64,000 nucleotides of DNA. Origin: Misgurnus anguillicaudatus. Its lineage: Eukaryota; Chordata; Actinopteri; Cypriniformes; Cobitidae. Made by a program: the position numbers and the translations under genes. Shown one piece after another: positions 23,525 through 34,974 of this stretch. The stretch's first letter is position 1. Every line of letters starts with the position of its first letter. The stretch lies in assembly GCF_027580225.2 (NCBI RefSeq), contig NC_073359.2, positions 17,306,001 to 17,370,000 on the forward strand, written 5' to 3'. A model generated the notes under the pieces. It had not been told where the DNA came from. It worked only from the letters and a program-made list of their open reading frames with translations, and did not search any database.

Positions 23525-24670
23525 TAGATTTAATGCAAGCAGTTCACATTTAACTTGCCTGTTAATTTTTTGTAGCCCCATAATGCAGAAAACAAAATGA
23601 ATACATTTTTAATAATATACAGTTTGTTTATTATAAATATAAAATTGCAACTATTTTAAGTGATGAATTCAGGGCTGTCACAAACAAATCTCAAGTATGA
23701 ACAAACAGACATGATCAACGAATGTTTGTAGAATGTTTGTTGCCCCCCGGCTTCGGCTCCTGATCTAAATACTTTGCTTTTTTATTTTTTACAGCAGTTT
23801 TCTACTTTTTAATCTTGTTTAACCTAGCTTTCATATTTTGCCCATAAACATGGAGTGATTTATGAACGCTGCCATAAGCTATACTCTACGTTATGCTCAC
23901 GAACACAAATCCGTCAAATGGTTTCAACTCCACGGCAAGATATATGAAACTGATTAGCCTCATTGACCTGTCGCTTTGCCGTGAGCGCCCTGTTTTGTCC
24001 TTTTCGCAATCTGTCACATCAAACGTAAGCTTTTTCCACCACATTCAGAGCAGAAGTCTAATTTTGTCACCTCAGCAAAAATAATGCACCGTAGTAAAAA
24101 GTGCTGCCTCGGAAGATGGAACAACTTACCTTCGTTTTCCTAAGCCCTGGTTCAGCAGCTTTTATGAAGCGTCCATTAAATCAATATCTAAAGAGTGAGA
24201 GTGGTTTAATGCCGACCTGTTTAACAGGTACTTATTTTCAATAAAGTAATTAAAGGACCATTTGAAGTGAAATCTGCTCCCTCTAGCAGCCCTTAAGGAC
24301 TGTATTTCCTTAATTAACAAATACCAAGCCTAATTGATTAGCCACTTGCAGGTTGCACCTCATAAAGTGGGAAGCTATCTAGGGGTTATAACTGTAGTGA
24401 CCCAGTTGTGATAGCTGTCAAGTTCTACTGGGTTTCTTGTGTTCCTTCAAGTGCTAAGATTATAATTTCGAGCATGGAAGCTGATCCTTGATTTGAAGTC
24501 ATCAGTCAAGAAGAACAAATGGGCATAGATCACATTGTGCCATTCAGTGGCCTTGATCTTATAAGTGTACCACAGACCATTAGCGTGTTAAAACATGCCA
24601 ACTGTTTAGTTCTATGAAGTTCGCCCATGTATTTGATACTCAGCTTTGTTTATTCTGCTTTATTTTGTAG
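23525..24670. other. End of intron 3, nothing recognised
   Basis: Ordinary AT-rich intron sequence up to the acceptor at 24669-24670. Confidence 0.45.
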
Positions 24671-24755
24671 TGTATTCTGGGATCTGTACTGCGCAGCTCC
24701 AGATCGACGGGAGACATGTGAACATTCCAGTGAGGCCAAAGCTTTCCACGACTAT
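24671..24755 (+). CDS. ssbp2/3/4: SSBP2/3/4-family gene, third exon in window (probably exon 4)
   Basis: The 85-bp exon follows tattttgtag (AG 24669-24670) and is followed by gtaagt at 24756. Its first base completes the Cys codon of the preceding exon; then 28 codons start [14 protein letters not shown] and end AKAFHDY. This closes the LUFS region; in the family the next exon starts SAAAAPSP and opens the long Pro/Gly-rich tail. No such exon was recognised in 24756-64000. The DRRE stretch varies between paralogues: from memory human SSBP2 and SSBP3 have ERRE/ERRD and SSBP4 has DRRE. That hints at SSBP4, but fish paralogues vary and the very long introns are more like SSBP2/SSBP3, so the member is left open. 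No frameshift or stop is present. Confidence 0.94.
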
Positions 24756-27218
24756 GTAAGTTCCTTTTTTATCTTTACAGTTGTGTGCTTGGACAGAACC
24801 TGAAGTTTTGGTTTTGATGAACTGGTTTATGAGCAGGTTAATTTATTGCTGCATCATTCTACGTTGTGATGTGTACAGATGTGTGGAACATACTGGGATT
24901 CTCACTTATCCATTTTCTCATGGTTCTAATAAAGTCCTGGCATGATAACCCCACTGCTTGAGGTTGCTGTACAAGAATAAGAGTAGGCCGGGCCAACTAG
25001 GGTCACCCTTGAAGGGCTGCACTTCTAACCCTTTTGACCCCTTCATCTGTAGAAGACCTTTGTGTCCACCAGGGTTAGTAATGGAAAACTGGAGTAGCAT
25101 GTGTGGACAGCCCCCAAGGTCCACCATTGCTCTTTGTTTATGCAGTTTCCAACTGCAAATGACCATGTTAATGTGACCACAAACATTGACCCTTCTCCAA
25201 CCCTTGGGCTTAGTGTTAGCGCCTAAGTATCTACAGTTTGCAGAGCACACAGGGACCTTTTTTCTCACTGCATGTTGTCTTTGGCAGAAATAAAGCGTGA
25301 AGTATAAATTGTGCAAATATCTTTTACCCGCCACAATAGTAGTGTTAAAACCTTTTCGAATGCACTCCAGAGGAGTATAATGTGTCAAACATTATATTAA
25401 AGTAACCATGATTTACCGTTAAACACTAACATCCAAGTCGTACCTGGGCCAAATCAAGGGCCGTGAGCCACGAAAGAGATTATGCTTCCATTTTTGCTTT
25501 AGACATTTAATTTGCTGGGCTTGCTAGTGAAAAGATGTTTCAAGTTCATGTCAGCTGCCTGTCGAAGTTTTCACCAATTGAAATCCATGTGTGGATGCTT
25601 AGCACGTGTATGGGGGCTCTATAAGATTAATTACATGGTTAATTAAACGCCATGCTTAATTAAGTCTGATGTGTGTTCAATTAATCTATATGCCTAATCA
25701 TTTCTAACAACCACTGGACACCTGGGATTCTGAAATGAATGTTCGGGTGACCCCCCCATGCGCTGACCACCCGTACTCTAAGCTGACATGGTTGTCGTGA
25801 AACATGCTGTTTGCTCGAATTGACTGTTCGAAATGCTTGGTGGCCTTTTCTGAGTGAACTCGGGCTTCATCTCCAAGCTTTGCTACTGGACCTCTGGGAC
25901 TTGGGGCAAGCTCTAATGTCCTGCCCCACAGTTCTAGTCTGAGGATTAATGACTGGTTTCCCCTGACCTTTGACCTTCCAAAAAGTTCAGGAGGTCGTAG
26001 CATATCCGGCCTGTGTTTTGTCTCGTTTCAAATGTTTTGTGAAATAATCTTTTCATCATGCAATTAATCTCCATTTGGCTTAAAAACGTTGAGTCTAGCT
26101 AGCCAGTTTTGGGTTTCAGGGTATTATTAATTGGGCTTGGATGAAGTGAAGGCCTCCTTCAAGTCCTTGAGGGTTATTCAACAACATCAGAAATGCATTG
26201 ATCCTCCAGCATGTTCTCTGAGTCTATTCCCCAGCCGTCAACCTTCCGCCAATGGCTGGCTGGTTCTTAGAGATCCTGAGGCTACTTTCTGTCTATTTTT
26301 GAGACTTTTGTGGAAACCGGGCAAATGCTGTGTGAAGGTCTTACAGTGGAGGTTGTGACAAGCTTTGGTGGCGGTGACGGGGGTGGTGGAGATGGAGGAG
26401 TAAGTCCCATGGGTTGCTCCAGACCTGTCTCCGTCTGATTAACTTTGGCTCTGAGATCCCCATGGACCAGTTGGTCCATCAAGCCTGCTATCTGAAGCAG
26501 GGCTGATAACAGTGCCCATTCCCTAGTGTGTCAGTGGATCAGGGGTAGAAAAACAAGTTGATCCCATGAGTCAAATCGTACTCCCAGTCAGTTATATTGG
26601 CATCTTCAAGTCAGGTCCTCAGCGGTGACAACGTTTTCACAGTCATAGAATATAATGTAGGCCCCTTGTTATTATGTTTTTGTTTGAAAACTTTTTGGCA
26701 GTCTTGATGGGATTTGTAGAAACTGACACTCTTCCTTTCTTCGTTTCTGTCTCACTACCATGTGTCACTCTTTGCCATGTTGCCGGTGAAGGAGGTTGGG
26801 CAAGTCCTCCAGTTGGGATAAAAGATAATGGGATATAACATGCAAATCTTGAGATCTGTTGAATCTGGTTCATAACTAATCTGAGGATTGCTGAGGATTG
26901 TGACTCTGGCTGGGCTCCCAGAATCAAAAAGGCAGTTCCCCAGAATGAGGCAACCCTGTGGGGCAGTAGTTGTGCCTCTAAGAAAGCCTCAATACCATGT
27001 TTTTTACCACCCATCCCCCATTTAAAGCAGACAGGGTCATCTGGAACTACTTTAGCTTTTGCTTGCAGATGAGGCTGTGCGATTCAACTCGCAGACTATA
27101 ACATTGTATAGTGGATCTGAGAGTCTTATGAAAGGCGAATTCCACTAAAGTGAACATTAATGTGCTCTAGTCACCCCATAGTACTCATGCTCTAAAGGGT
27201 GCTGGGCATTACTCTCTA
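24756..27218. other. Start of intron 4, nothing recognised
   Basis: It begins with donor gtaagt. The sequence is more unique-looking than most of the window. Open frames at 24918-25388, 25704-26003 and 26643-27014 (minus strand) have no recognisable domains or splice context. Confidence 0.45.
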
Positions 27219-27226
27219 CTATACTG

Positions 27227-27928
27227 TTGTGGTGCGCTGGATCGCAGTTGATCCATGATTCGTACGCATCATGACCCACGGTTCGGCTCACGTGCGATTC
27301 GCGGATTAATACACAAAATTAAGTAGGAAAAGGTGTTTCAAAGGCTTGCAAATGTTAACACTCAAAAGTGAGCTGTTTTCTGTATGCACAGACGCGGTTG
27401 AATGTGTACGGTCCAACTCCAATCAGACGTGATCATCCCTATGCCCTTCAAAGATCAGAACTCTTGATGTGTAAACCTTAAAGAGAGTTGTGCTGCTATG
27501 TCTCATACTGTAGTCATTTAAAATACATTTGGAAAATAGAGCGCTGAAATGCAGCATAATTTTTACTTTGTTTATACTGCATCTGCTTCCCGAAGCATCG
27601 TTTGAAATCGCCCTCCGTCTTTGTGTGTGCACGTGTTTAAGTGCATACAGAGACGCGTTTCAAAAAGCAAGTGAACACAGAATCTTTCTGTTCTTGACCA
27701 GACACATAAAAACAAAATGATCCCAAAATATCACAGTATTCTTTTTCTAATAAAAACATTTGTTTATGTTTTAAGTGTATGTATAGATTAGGCAGAAACC
27801 AGGTCCGTGCTTATCTTAAAGAGACAGTAACCTCAATTAACCTACTTAAGTCTGTGTCATTAATGTTAATCAAACAACCAAAGACAAAGCGAAAATCACT
27901 TCTGTAGCTCTAAAAAAGAATAATTATA

Positions 27929-27971
<43 letters not shown>

Positions 27972-28190
27972 AAAGACAGCGTTATTATTTATTTGATTCG
28001 ATTTCTGTACCTAATGCTAATTTTAGACCTTACTTAATGTGCAACTTTGTTTTTTTATGAATGTTTGTAATTTCTTTATTTGTTCTTATTAGATTTTTCC
28101 CACCCCTTTATTTTTGCTGATCCGAAAAATAATGCCTCAAAAACCGTAATGTGATCCGAACCGTAAGTTTTGTGATCCGTCACACCCCTA
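27227..28190. mobile_element. hAT-type element, 8-bp duplication with one mismatch
   Basis: The left end TTGTGGTGCGCTGGATCGC and right end ...GTGATCCGTCACACCCCTA are diverged inverted repeats. It is flanked by CTATACTG (27219-27226) and CTATATTG (28191-28198), 7 of 8 identical. It contains an (AT)n run at 27933-27967. Confidence 0.75.
27933..27967. repeat. (AT)n microsatellite
   Basis: An uninterrupted TA/AT dinucleotide run inside the 27227-28190 hAT element. Confidence 0.95.
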
Positions 28191-28210
28191 CTATATTGTA
28201 CATCAGTTTT

Positions 28211-28435
28211 TGTGGCCAGTTGCATAAACATAGCTGTGACGTTAAGACTGCGTCTTAAGAAAGAGTCTGACTAACTAGCAATTCGTTAGGGCTAATCAGT
28301 CTTATTATTTGGATTTAAATTAGAACAATCTACTTTTCTATGTAACATACTTAAAACAGTTATGATCAATCTTGACGAAAAAAATTAATGACTAACTTTT
28401 AAGACTAGTCTTAAAGGTTTATGCAACCGGCCACA
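28211..28435. mobile_element. Palindromic MITE with TGTGGCCAGTTGCATAAAC end
   Basis: It starts TGTGGCCAGTTGCATAAAC and ends ...GGTTTATGCAACCGGCCACA. The inner 'aagactagtctta'-type motifs also pair. It is 225 bp, with no ORF. Confidence 0.78.
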
Positions 28436-29313
28436 GGGGCCGGGTCCCACTAGAGGGCTTCAACAAACCACCAAGGTGCCTCAAGATGACTTAAAATGGC
28501 TTAAAAAGTTTTCTTAAGTGCAACTGTAAGTGGCCTTCAAAGTTTCCCTATTGCTCACAAGAATATTTGAAGTCAAAATGGTTGAGATCCACTGCTCTAC
28601 ATAGACATACACCGTGGTAATTTGCTTTGAATGTGAAAGTTAGCTTAATAACATGGCACATTTCATGTTATAATCGCCTGGAAACTGACAACTATTTAAC
28701 TTTAATCAGTTTTTGGTAAGGAACGTCCTTTGTTTTTTCACTAAATGCCAAATGGAGATAAACACACGGACGTACAAGTACATTACATTAACATTTATTC
28801 ATTTAGCAAATTTTATATCCAAAGCGAAAGCATATAACATTTAAGCCACCGATAAGTGTAGTAGTCCCTCCAATTGCAGTGCATAATGATGATGCAATCT
28901 TCCAAATCATGAAAAAACTGCATCAGCTTAAAATTTACTCTTAGTCCAATATGAATGGTGGTTAAAAAAGTAAGAAAATCTAGAGGTATGCATGTTTTGT
29001 TTTTATGACGTCCGCACCTGCAGTATTCCCACAGAACCTGTCTCCTGTTGGAGTCTGCTTTTAGTTGCATTACCAGAAAAAAATGCATATTTACATCATG
29101 TTTGCATGTTTGACGTTATGCATATTTTTTGCCTGACTTGCTTTTAAGCCGATGTAGTTTTTCATGATTTGCAAGATTACATCATCCCTTTTTTTATTTG
29201 TTATTTGCTGCGGCCGTTAGTGCATTTGATGTGACATTAACTTTTACTGTACCATCTCCCCTTATTAAATAAGACAAAAAGATCAGTTTAAATTAAAGTA
29301 GCAGTTTTGATAA
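28436..29313. other. Intron 4, mostly unrecognised
   Basis: The stretch 28780-28835 (cattaacatttattcattta, then gcaaattttatatccaaagc) looks like the antisense 3' tail of the local SINE family. Nothing else was recognised. Confidence 0.4.
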
Positions 29314-29321
29314 GTCTAAGC

Positions 29322-29594
29322 CAGTGGTTCTCAATCTGTTGGGCACGAGATGTTGCCAGGGGGCACGAGTTTTATAACAATTTTAATACATTAATTTATC
29401 ATAAATTCTGTATAAACATCAGAAAAATAAGGCTGCTAACCAACAGCACTACATTTGTATATTTATTATATTTTCTTGAATTCAATTTAAAATTCGATTG
29501 TTTTATATCAGTAATTTTCTTTGGGGATGGGGGAGCACGAAGGGATGCACCCTACACAAAGTGAGGCGCACGCTGCAAAGTTTGGGAACCAATG
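29322..29594. mobile_element. Short hAT-type MITE with perfect 8-bp duplication GTCTAAGC
   Basis: The ends CAGTGGTTCTCAATCTGTTG and ...GCAAAGTTTGGGAACCAATG are inverted. They are flanked by GTCTAAGC at 29314-29321 and 29595-29602. It is 273 bp with no transposase. The CAGTGGTTCTCAA end is typical of Charlie-like hAT elements (family knowledge). Confidence 0.88.
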
Positions 29595-30373
29595 GTCTAA
29601 GCAGAGCTGTATCTCAACCATTCTCAAAAAGACACAACGATACCCCCTGTCATGACCATGTAATGCTTAGAGTAGCTCTATTTCAGCGTTTAAATTGGAA
29701 CATAACTAACACCAATTTCAGCCGTCACATATGCCTACATGCCAGACGTGAGCGTTTCTCAATGGCACACTTACGAGGCAGAAAACTTGGAGAGGAAGGG
29801 GAGCGACAGACGAACGTGGTATTCGTCCCTGCGTTTGTTGGCAGAGCTTTGCGTCATTGAAAAGATGAGAGCGGGTAGTTGCGGAGGAACAGGTGGTTAA
29901 AATATCCGAGTGTTTCAAAAGTGGAAAGTGAATAAGCATTTGGTCATTGTCTCGGTCTTTCGCTCGTGTGCTTCCAGGTGGTCTTGATGACTAACGTGTG
30001 ACTGCGTGTTCAATTTGAGCTACGTGCCGTCGCAATGGTAGCCGTTTTTGCTGCATCACCTGCCCCAGCGTTCACCTGGGCTTTTTACTTTCATATGCAC
30101 CATTCCTGCCCACTTTAAAGCTTTAAAAATGCTTGCCCCTCTCAATGAGATTTGTCAACGTCAAAAAAGATCACAAATAGGAGTAAAAGAACGAAGAGTG
30201 ACTCATTCTGAGGATTTGGCATTGTACTTGTTCGTCTTTTATAATTCCTAGTTACCTTCTTTTTGCCATTTCTGGTAAATTGAAGGTATTATAATCAAAT
30301 TTGCTGGTTGTTAGTCTCATCTCATCTGTTTTTTAAGAGTTAACTTTTATTACAATCATATGAAGATATTGGA

Positions 30374-30441
<68 letters not shown>

Positions 30442-30502
30442 AAATATATATATATAAAATATATATTATATTATATTATATTATATTATATTATATTATA
30501 TT
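30374..30502. repeat. (AT)n followed by (TTATA)n microsatellite
   Basis: A dinucleotide AT run passes at about 30462 into a pentanucleotide tatta repeat. Confidence 0.95.
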
Positions 30503-30875
30503 AAAAGATAACCTTTGAGAAAAATATTGGAATTAGGTCAGTGCACTTTAATTTTTCCTTTATGATTTAAATCCAAATTCTGAATCAGTTTTGAAAGATC
30601 GCAGTATATCAGTTTATATCTTAATTCTATAACTTATAATGGCACGCACTAGATCAATTTAATATCGTCTCCTCGGGTCCCTGCAGATTTCCACCTCTCA
30701 TGTTAGGTGTAAGTGTGAAGATGGGGGGGCTTCAGACGGTTTGTTTTGTCTAGCAGTACGAGACATCAAGAGCCGCTTTAACCACTTATTTGTTGTTTAT
30801 GTTTTAGATAGCGTCTGTATATGAAGAGTGTCTGTATTTCTTAGGGTTCATTTATTTTGAACCACATCCTGAAAG

Positions 30876-31000
30876 CTTTAAGTAGCTCAAATGGTAGAAA
30901 ATGTTGTGGGTTCGAGCCACAGGGAACATATATACAGATTAAATGTATAGCTTGTACTATACATGCACTTAAGTGTTGCCAAATGTGTAAATGTAAATAT
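30876..31000 (+). mobile_element. tRNA-derived SINE copy
   Basis: An A-box-like part agtagctcaaatggtaga is followed by a B-box-like ttgtgggttcgagccacagg, and the tail ends ttgccaaatgtgtaaatgta. It is degenerate: the spacing is shortened relative to a tRNA. Confidence 0.7.
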
Positions 31001-31428
31001 ACATAAAGCATTTGCATTTTCTTGCAAGTTGCTCTGGTAAACAGCCTGTGCCAAGAAAATAAATGGAATTTAAATGTCATCTGTCTGGAGGAGGTGTGAC
31101 CTAAACTCGGTCTGAATTCCCACAATTGCAAGTCACCCTCACTTGCGCTTAATCTAAACTGCTCTGTTACTTCAAAAATGCTCCAGATCTAGGTCCAGAA
31201 GCATCCCCAACCTACAGAAAGTACAGCTATTCGAAAATAAGTTGTAGTCGACTAACCTCAGGCAAAGTTCAGATTTTGTTGCCATATTCCTTTGTTGTGC
31301 ATTTTTGGTTCAGTGTTTCCTTGTCCCAAATTTGGTTGAAGCTGCTTGTGTTTACTCTGCATAGGACTAGGCATTGGTAATGCACGAGTCAGAGTTTTTT
31401 TCAACTCTGACTCGCACGTGCAACCATT

Positions 31429-31845
31429 AAAGGAAAACACCATCGTTTTTTCAATATTTTACTATGTGCTTACCTCAACTTAGACGAATGAATACATGCA
31501 TATCTTTTTTCAATGCGTGCACTTAATCTTTGTACAGCGCGATGTGAATGTGTTAGCATTTAGCCTAGCCCTATTCATTCCTTAGGATCCAAACAGGGAT
31601 GATTTTAGAAGCCACCAAACACTTCCATGTTTTTCCTATTATTATTATTATTATTATTATTATTTCCCTATTTATTTGAAGACATGAGTAGTTACACAAG
31701 TAAGTATGGTGGCACAAATATTATTGTATGGTGGAAGAGCACGTAGTTTGCAGCACTTTGACCTCGGTGCGCAGTGACATCATCACTCCTGACTACTCCC
31801 CCTCGTGCTCAAACTTCCGTCAATATTTCTGCGCCCGAGGTCGAA
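31429..31845 (+). mobile_element. TTAA-type MITE, right part missing
   Basis: It starts after TTAA with AGGAAAACACCATCGTTTTT, matching the left half of the element at 11901-13266, including gaagagcac..tagtttgcagcac and actcctgactactcc. It breaks off after gcgcccgaggtcgaag. It provides the empty-site comparison for the insertion at 12217-12921. Confidence 0.8.
31638..31664. repeat. (TTA)n microsatellite
   Basis: About nine ATT units inside the 31429-31845 element. Confidence 0.95.
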
Positions 31846-31989
31846 GTTTTGTTTTTAATGACCCCAACTCGCAGCTTACCCACGTGTTATGAGACACGCG
31901 CATCACTAATGGGTGTTTTATTTTGATTACTTAATTATTCCGAAAAATTTGTACGATGGGATGGGGCATGAGCATAGGATGGAGCGTAC

Positions 31990-33229
31990 TAGGGGTGTAA
32001 CTATTAACCATGCAAATGCGCGTTTTCTCAATGAATGAATTTTAATGAATTAAGGTGAAATCACGGCACATCCAAAAGCCAGGGGGCGCTCTCGTGCCGA
32101 AACTCAATTTGTGCCACAGAAGAAGTAGCATTACAAACGCTATTCCAGGAAATGTCTACAGGAATATTTATATCGCTGTTCTTCAAATTGTTTCAGGTAT
32201 TTTCATGATAATAAAGAATATTTCGAATGATTTTGTTTAACAAGTGTTGCTTTTTTAAATGCACGTTATAAACATCTCTGACTCATAATGATTTTAAATT
32301 GATAAGGACCCCCAACTGACCAAATGCTGTAGTACATGCACAACCTGTGCATGAAACACAGAATCGTAGCCTTGCGATTCAGAATCGATTTCAGACAGGC
32401 ACTTTTAAAGGACAAGTTCGGTATTTTACACTTAAAGCCCTGTTTTCAGATTGTTTATGATGAAATAGAACGGTTTTGACTGAAATTTGGACATATGATG
32501 CTGGCCCGAGAATTTTTGGGTGTTTCTTGTATCACCTCCCACCTCTATAATGGGTGTATAGGTGCACAGGAACAATCCTTCCTAAAATGCATTAAACTTT
32601 AATTTACTAACACGTGAAACTCATCGAGTGGTCAGGGGTGTTCACTGATATTCCCACACAAAAATTGCTGCAAAAGACACATTCCAACAGGTTTTATCGT
32701 TTTTGCCAACTCCATTGACCTGTATTAGATGTGCTGTGAGGTACGCTATTACTCCACGGCGGGAACCCGTTTGTATTTTTGCAATTGGCAAAGGAGGATT
32801 ATTGCCACCACCTGGACTGGAGTGTCTATTATTCAAGCTCTCAGCGGAAGAATATACGGGTGTGAGGCGTTTGGAAAAATAGGTCCACAAGTTAACAATG
32901 AATGCTAAAACAGCTGTTGGAAGGCGTCTTTTGCGGCGGTTTTTGTGTGAGCGTATCGGTGAGCGCCCCTGACCACTCGGTGAGTTTCGCGTCTTTGTAA
33001 ACGAAAGTTTAATGTATTTTAGGAAGGATTGTTCCAGTGCACCTATATAGCCATTGTAGTGGTGGGAGGTGAAACAACAAACACCCCAAAATTCTCGGGG
33101 CAGCCGCATATGTCGAAATTTCAGTGAAAACCGTTCTATTTCATCATAAACAATCTGAAAACAGGGCTTTAAGTGTAAAATATCAAACTTGTCCTTTAAT
33201 AGGACACACGATTAATCGTTACAGCCCTA
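31990..33229 (-). mobile_element. hAT-type MITE with perfect duplication GAGCGTAC, filled by a TTAA element
   Basis: It starts TAGGGGTGTAACTATTAACC and ends ...GATTAATCGTTACAGCCCTA. It is flanked by GAGCGTAC at 31982-31989 and 33230-33237 (exact). Without the insertion at 32409-33195 it is about 449 bp and matches the inverted copy at 4457-4868 plus 7679-7695. It has no transposase. Confidence 0.92.
32409..33195. mobile_element. Long-inverted-repeat TTAA element nested in the 31990 hAT MITE
   Basis: It begins AGGACAAGTTCGGTATTTTA and ends ...AATATCAAACTTGTCCT. Roughly 190 bp at each end pair (for example gattgtttatgatgaaatag and its inverse). TTAA flanks both sides (32405-32408 and 33196-33199). 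The unfilled TTAA is seen at 4488-4491. The 155-codon minus-strand frame inside (32642-33109) runs through the palindrome arms and shows no domain. Confidence 0.92.
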
Positions 33230-33237
33230 GAGCGTAC

Positions 33238-34960
33238 GCATCTTGGCGATAATGAAAATATTTAAATTAAAACACTGTTATGAAAATGGTTGTTGATGAA
33301 ACCGTGATAGAAAACTGACACTGCTCGTTTTTAAATAATGCATCGTCAATATTTTTAAATAAGAAACATGTTACTGGTAAAGCGCTTTCTATATGATGCA
33401 TCCTGTATGAGATTAATCAGGTAGCCTAGATACGCAATATAAATATAATATTACAACTTGCATCTATCTGGACAAAATGCGAATGAGCTTAAAGTACGTT
33501 ACATGCTAGCCAGAAAGTGTAACTCCCATTTTGGATACATTATTTACATAACAGAGCGCTTCCCTTATCGGAACAAAAAAAATCACAAACGCAATTTCAA
33601 GATGTCGCCCAAAATGCCGCAATAATAAAATTTTACCTTATATGGTCAATCGTCGCTGTCACTCTCAAGTACTTGAGTACTCGTTGCCACCCCTTTCAAA
33701 TGACCTAAACGTTTCCCACTGGTTAACTTGCTTGTGTGGCTCTGTTCCTTTAAAAGAAGATTAATTCATTATAAGACTAATTAGTCGACTAGTTATTCAG
33801 ACAACCCAAGACTTGACTCTTAACATATGTGGTTGTGCGTCAATTTGCCCCTTCACCCTGAACTGTTCTTCAAAAGTGAGAGATGTATTCTCGATTTCTG
33901 CACAACAGTTGTTCCTCAGATCCCTGCTTCCAGTGCTGTGCGTTTCGTTCGTCGAAACCATCTGGTTCTTCTGCAAGTGTCAATACGGAGACCGCAGTCG
34001 CGTGTTTTTCTCATAACCTTGAAAAGGGGTTTGCATCAAGGGATGCCACAGTTATTCCAAGTCTCTCCATTTCATTTATTTTCTCTTTGTTGCGCTAGCG
34101 GTGGGCAGCACCCAGTCAGAGAGGTTACGTTAGCGGCTGGAATTTACCACGTCTGGCACCATTTACATAGCGGACCGTGCCACCCTTCTCCACTTTACTC
34201 TCGAGTACCAACTTGGCACAGCGAACTGAAACCTTCTACTTGTAATGCAGTGTGTGTATCTGTCTGAATGTTTGTTTGTGTGTGTGTGGTGGGGTTGTGC
34301 TCGGCTGGTCTTGTCGGGATCATGTTTCAACAGGCTTCCACCATCTGAATAAGAAAAGAAAAGCACACCAAACACGCATGAATCTTCAAACAAGCACAGC
34401 CTTTAGGTTTCTGTAGGTTAGATTGAACCACGTAGACACCGTTATGACAGCAGATTACGTTATGTCAGTTGGGTGGGGTGCTTATTTTTCCATCCATCAC
34501 CAACGCACACAGCAGTACTCACATGTAAGTGTGTGTTTGTGCTTGGAGAGCAGAAGTGTTATTCCTTGTGTTTCTATAACTGCTGCCGTGGGTCTATTCC
34601 CAGTGAGTTTAATGCAGAGTAATTATTATTTTTATGCCATGAGCTTTCAAAGGCTTTCACCAGAAGATAAAATGGTTCCCCGCTGACCGACTGATCACCT
34701 CAGAGACCATGCCTGCACCTGCCTTCATGACTTACCTTGGCAGAGCTGTACCCAACCGCCTCAATGACAGAATAGCTGGGTTTAACGGTGCTGTGGTGGG
34801 GACGCTTCTTTACAAGTCTTAATTGTCACCTTCTCTACATCTACTGTTTGAGCATCTGACACTCGCCTTATTTTCTCTCTCACTCACTTTCTTTTGTATA
34901 TGCTGACCCTACCAAAAAAGTACTACTCTTTTACCATAGTGTACCTTAAATAATGATAAT
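33238..34960. other. Intron 4, nothing recognised
   Basis: No element boundary was supported. Several overlapping frames near 33827-34267 lack domains. An agtcgact motif at 33783 faces a related one at 31249 and could be a remnant of an older element that now contains the 31429 and 31990 copies. Confidence 0.4.
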
Positions 34961-34974
34961 GCCATGGTAATTTT

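Noticed and set aside
31225..33806. Large outer element with agtcgacta ends enclosing the 31429 and 31990 insertions
   Set aside because: Only about 10 bases of inverted similarity were seen, with no target duplication, so the boundaries could not be supported.
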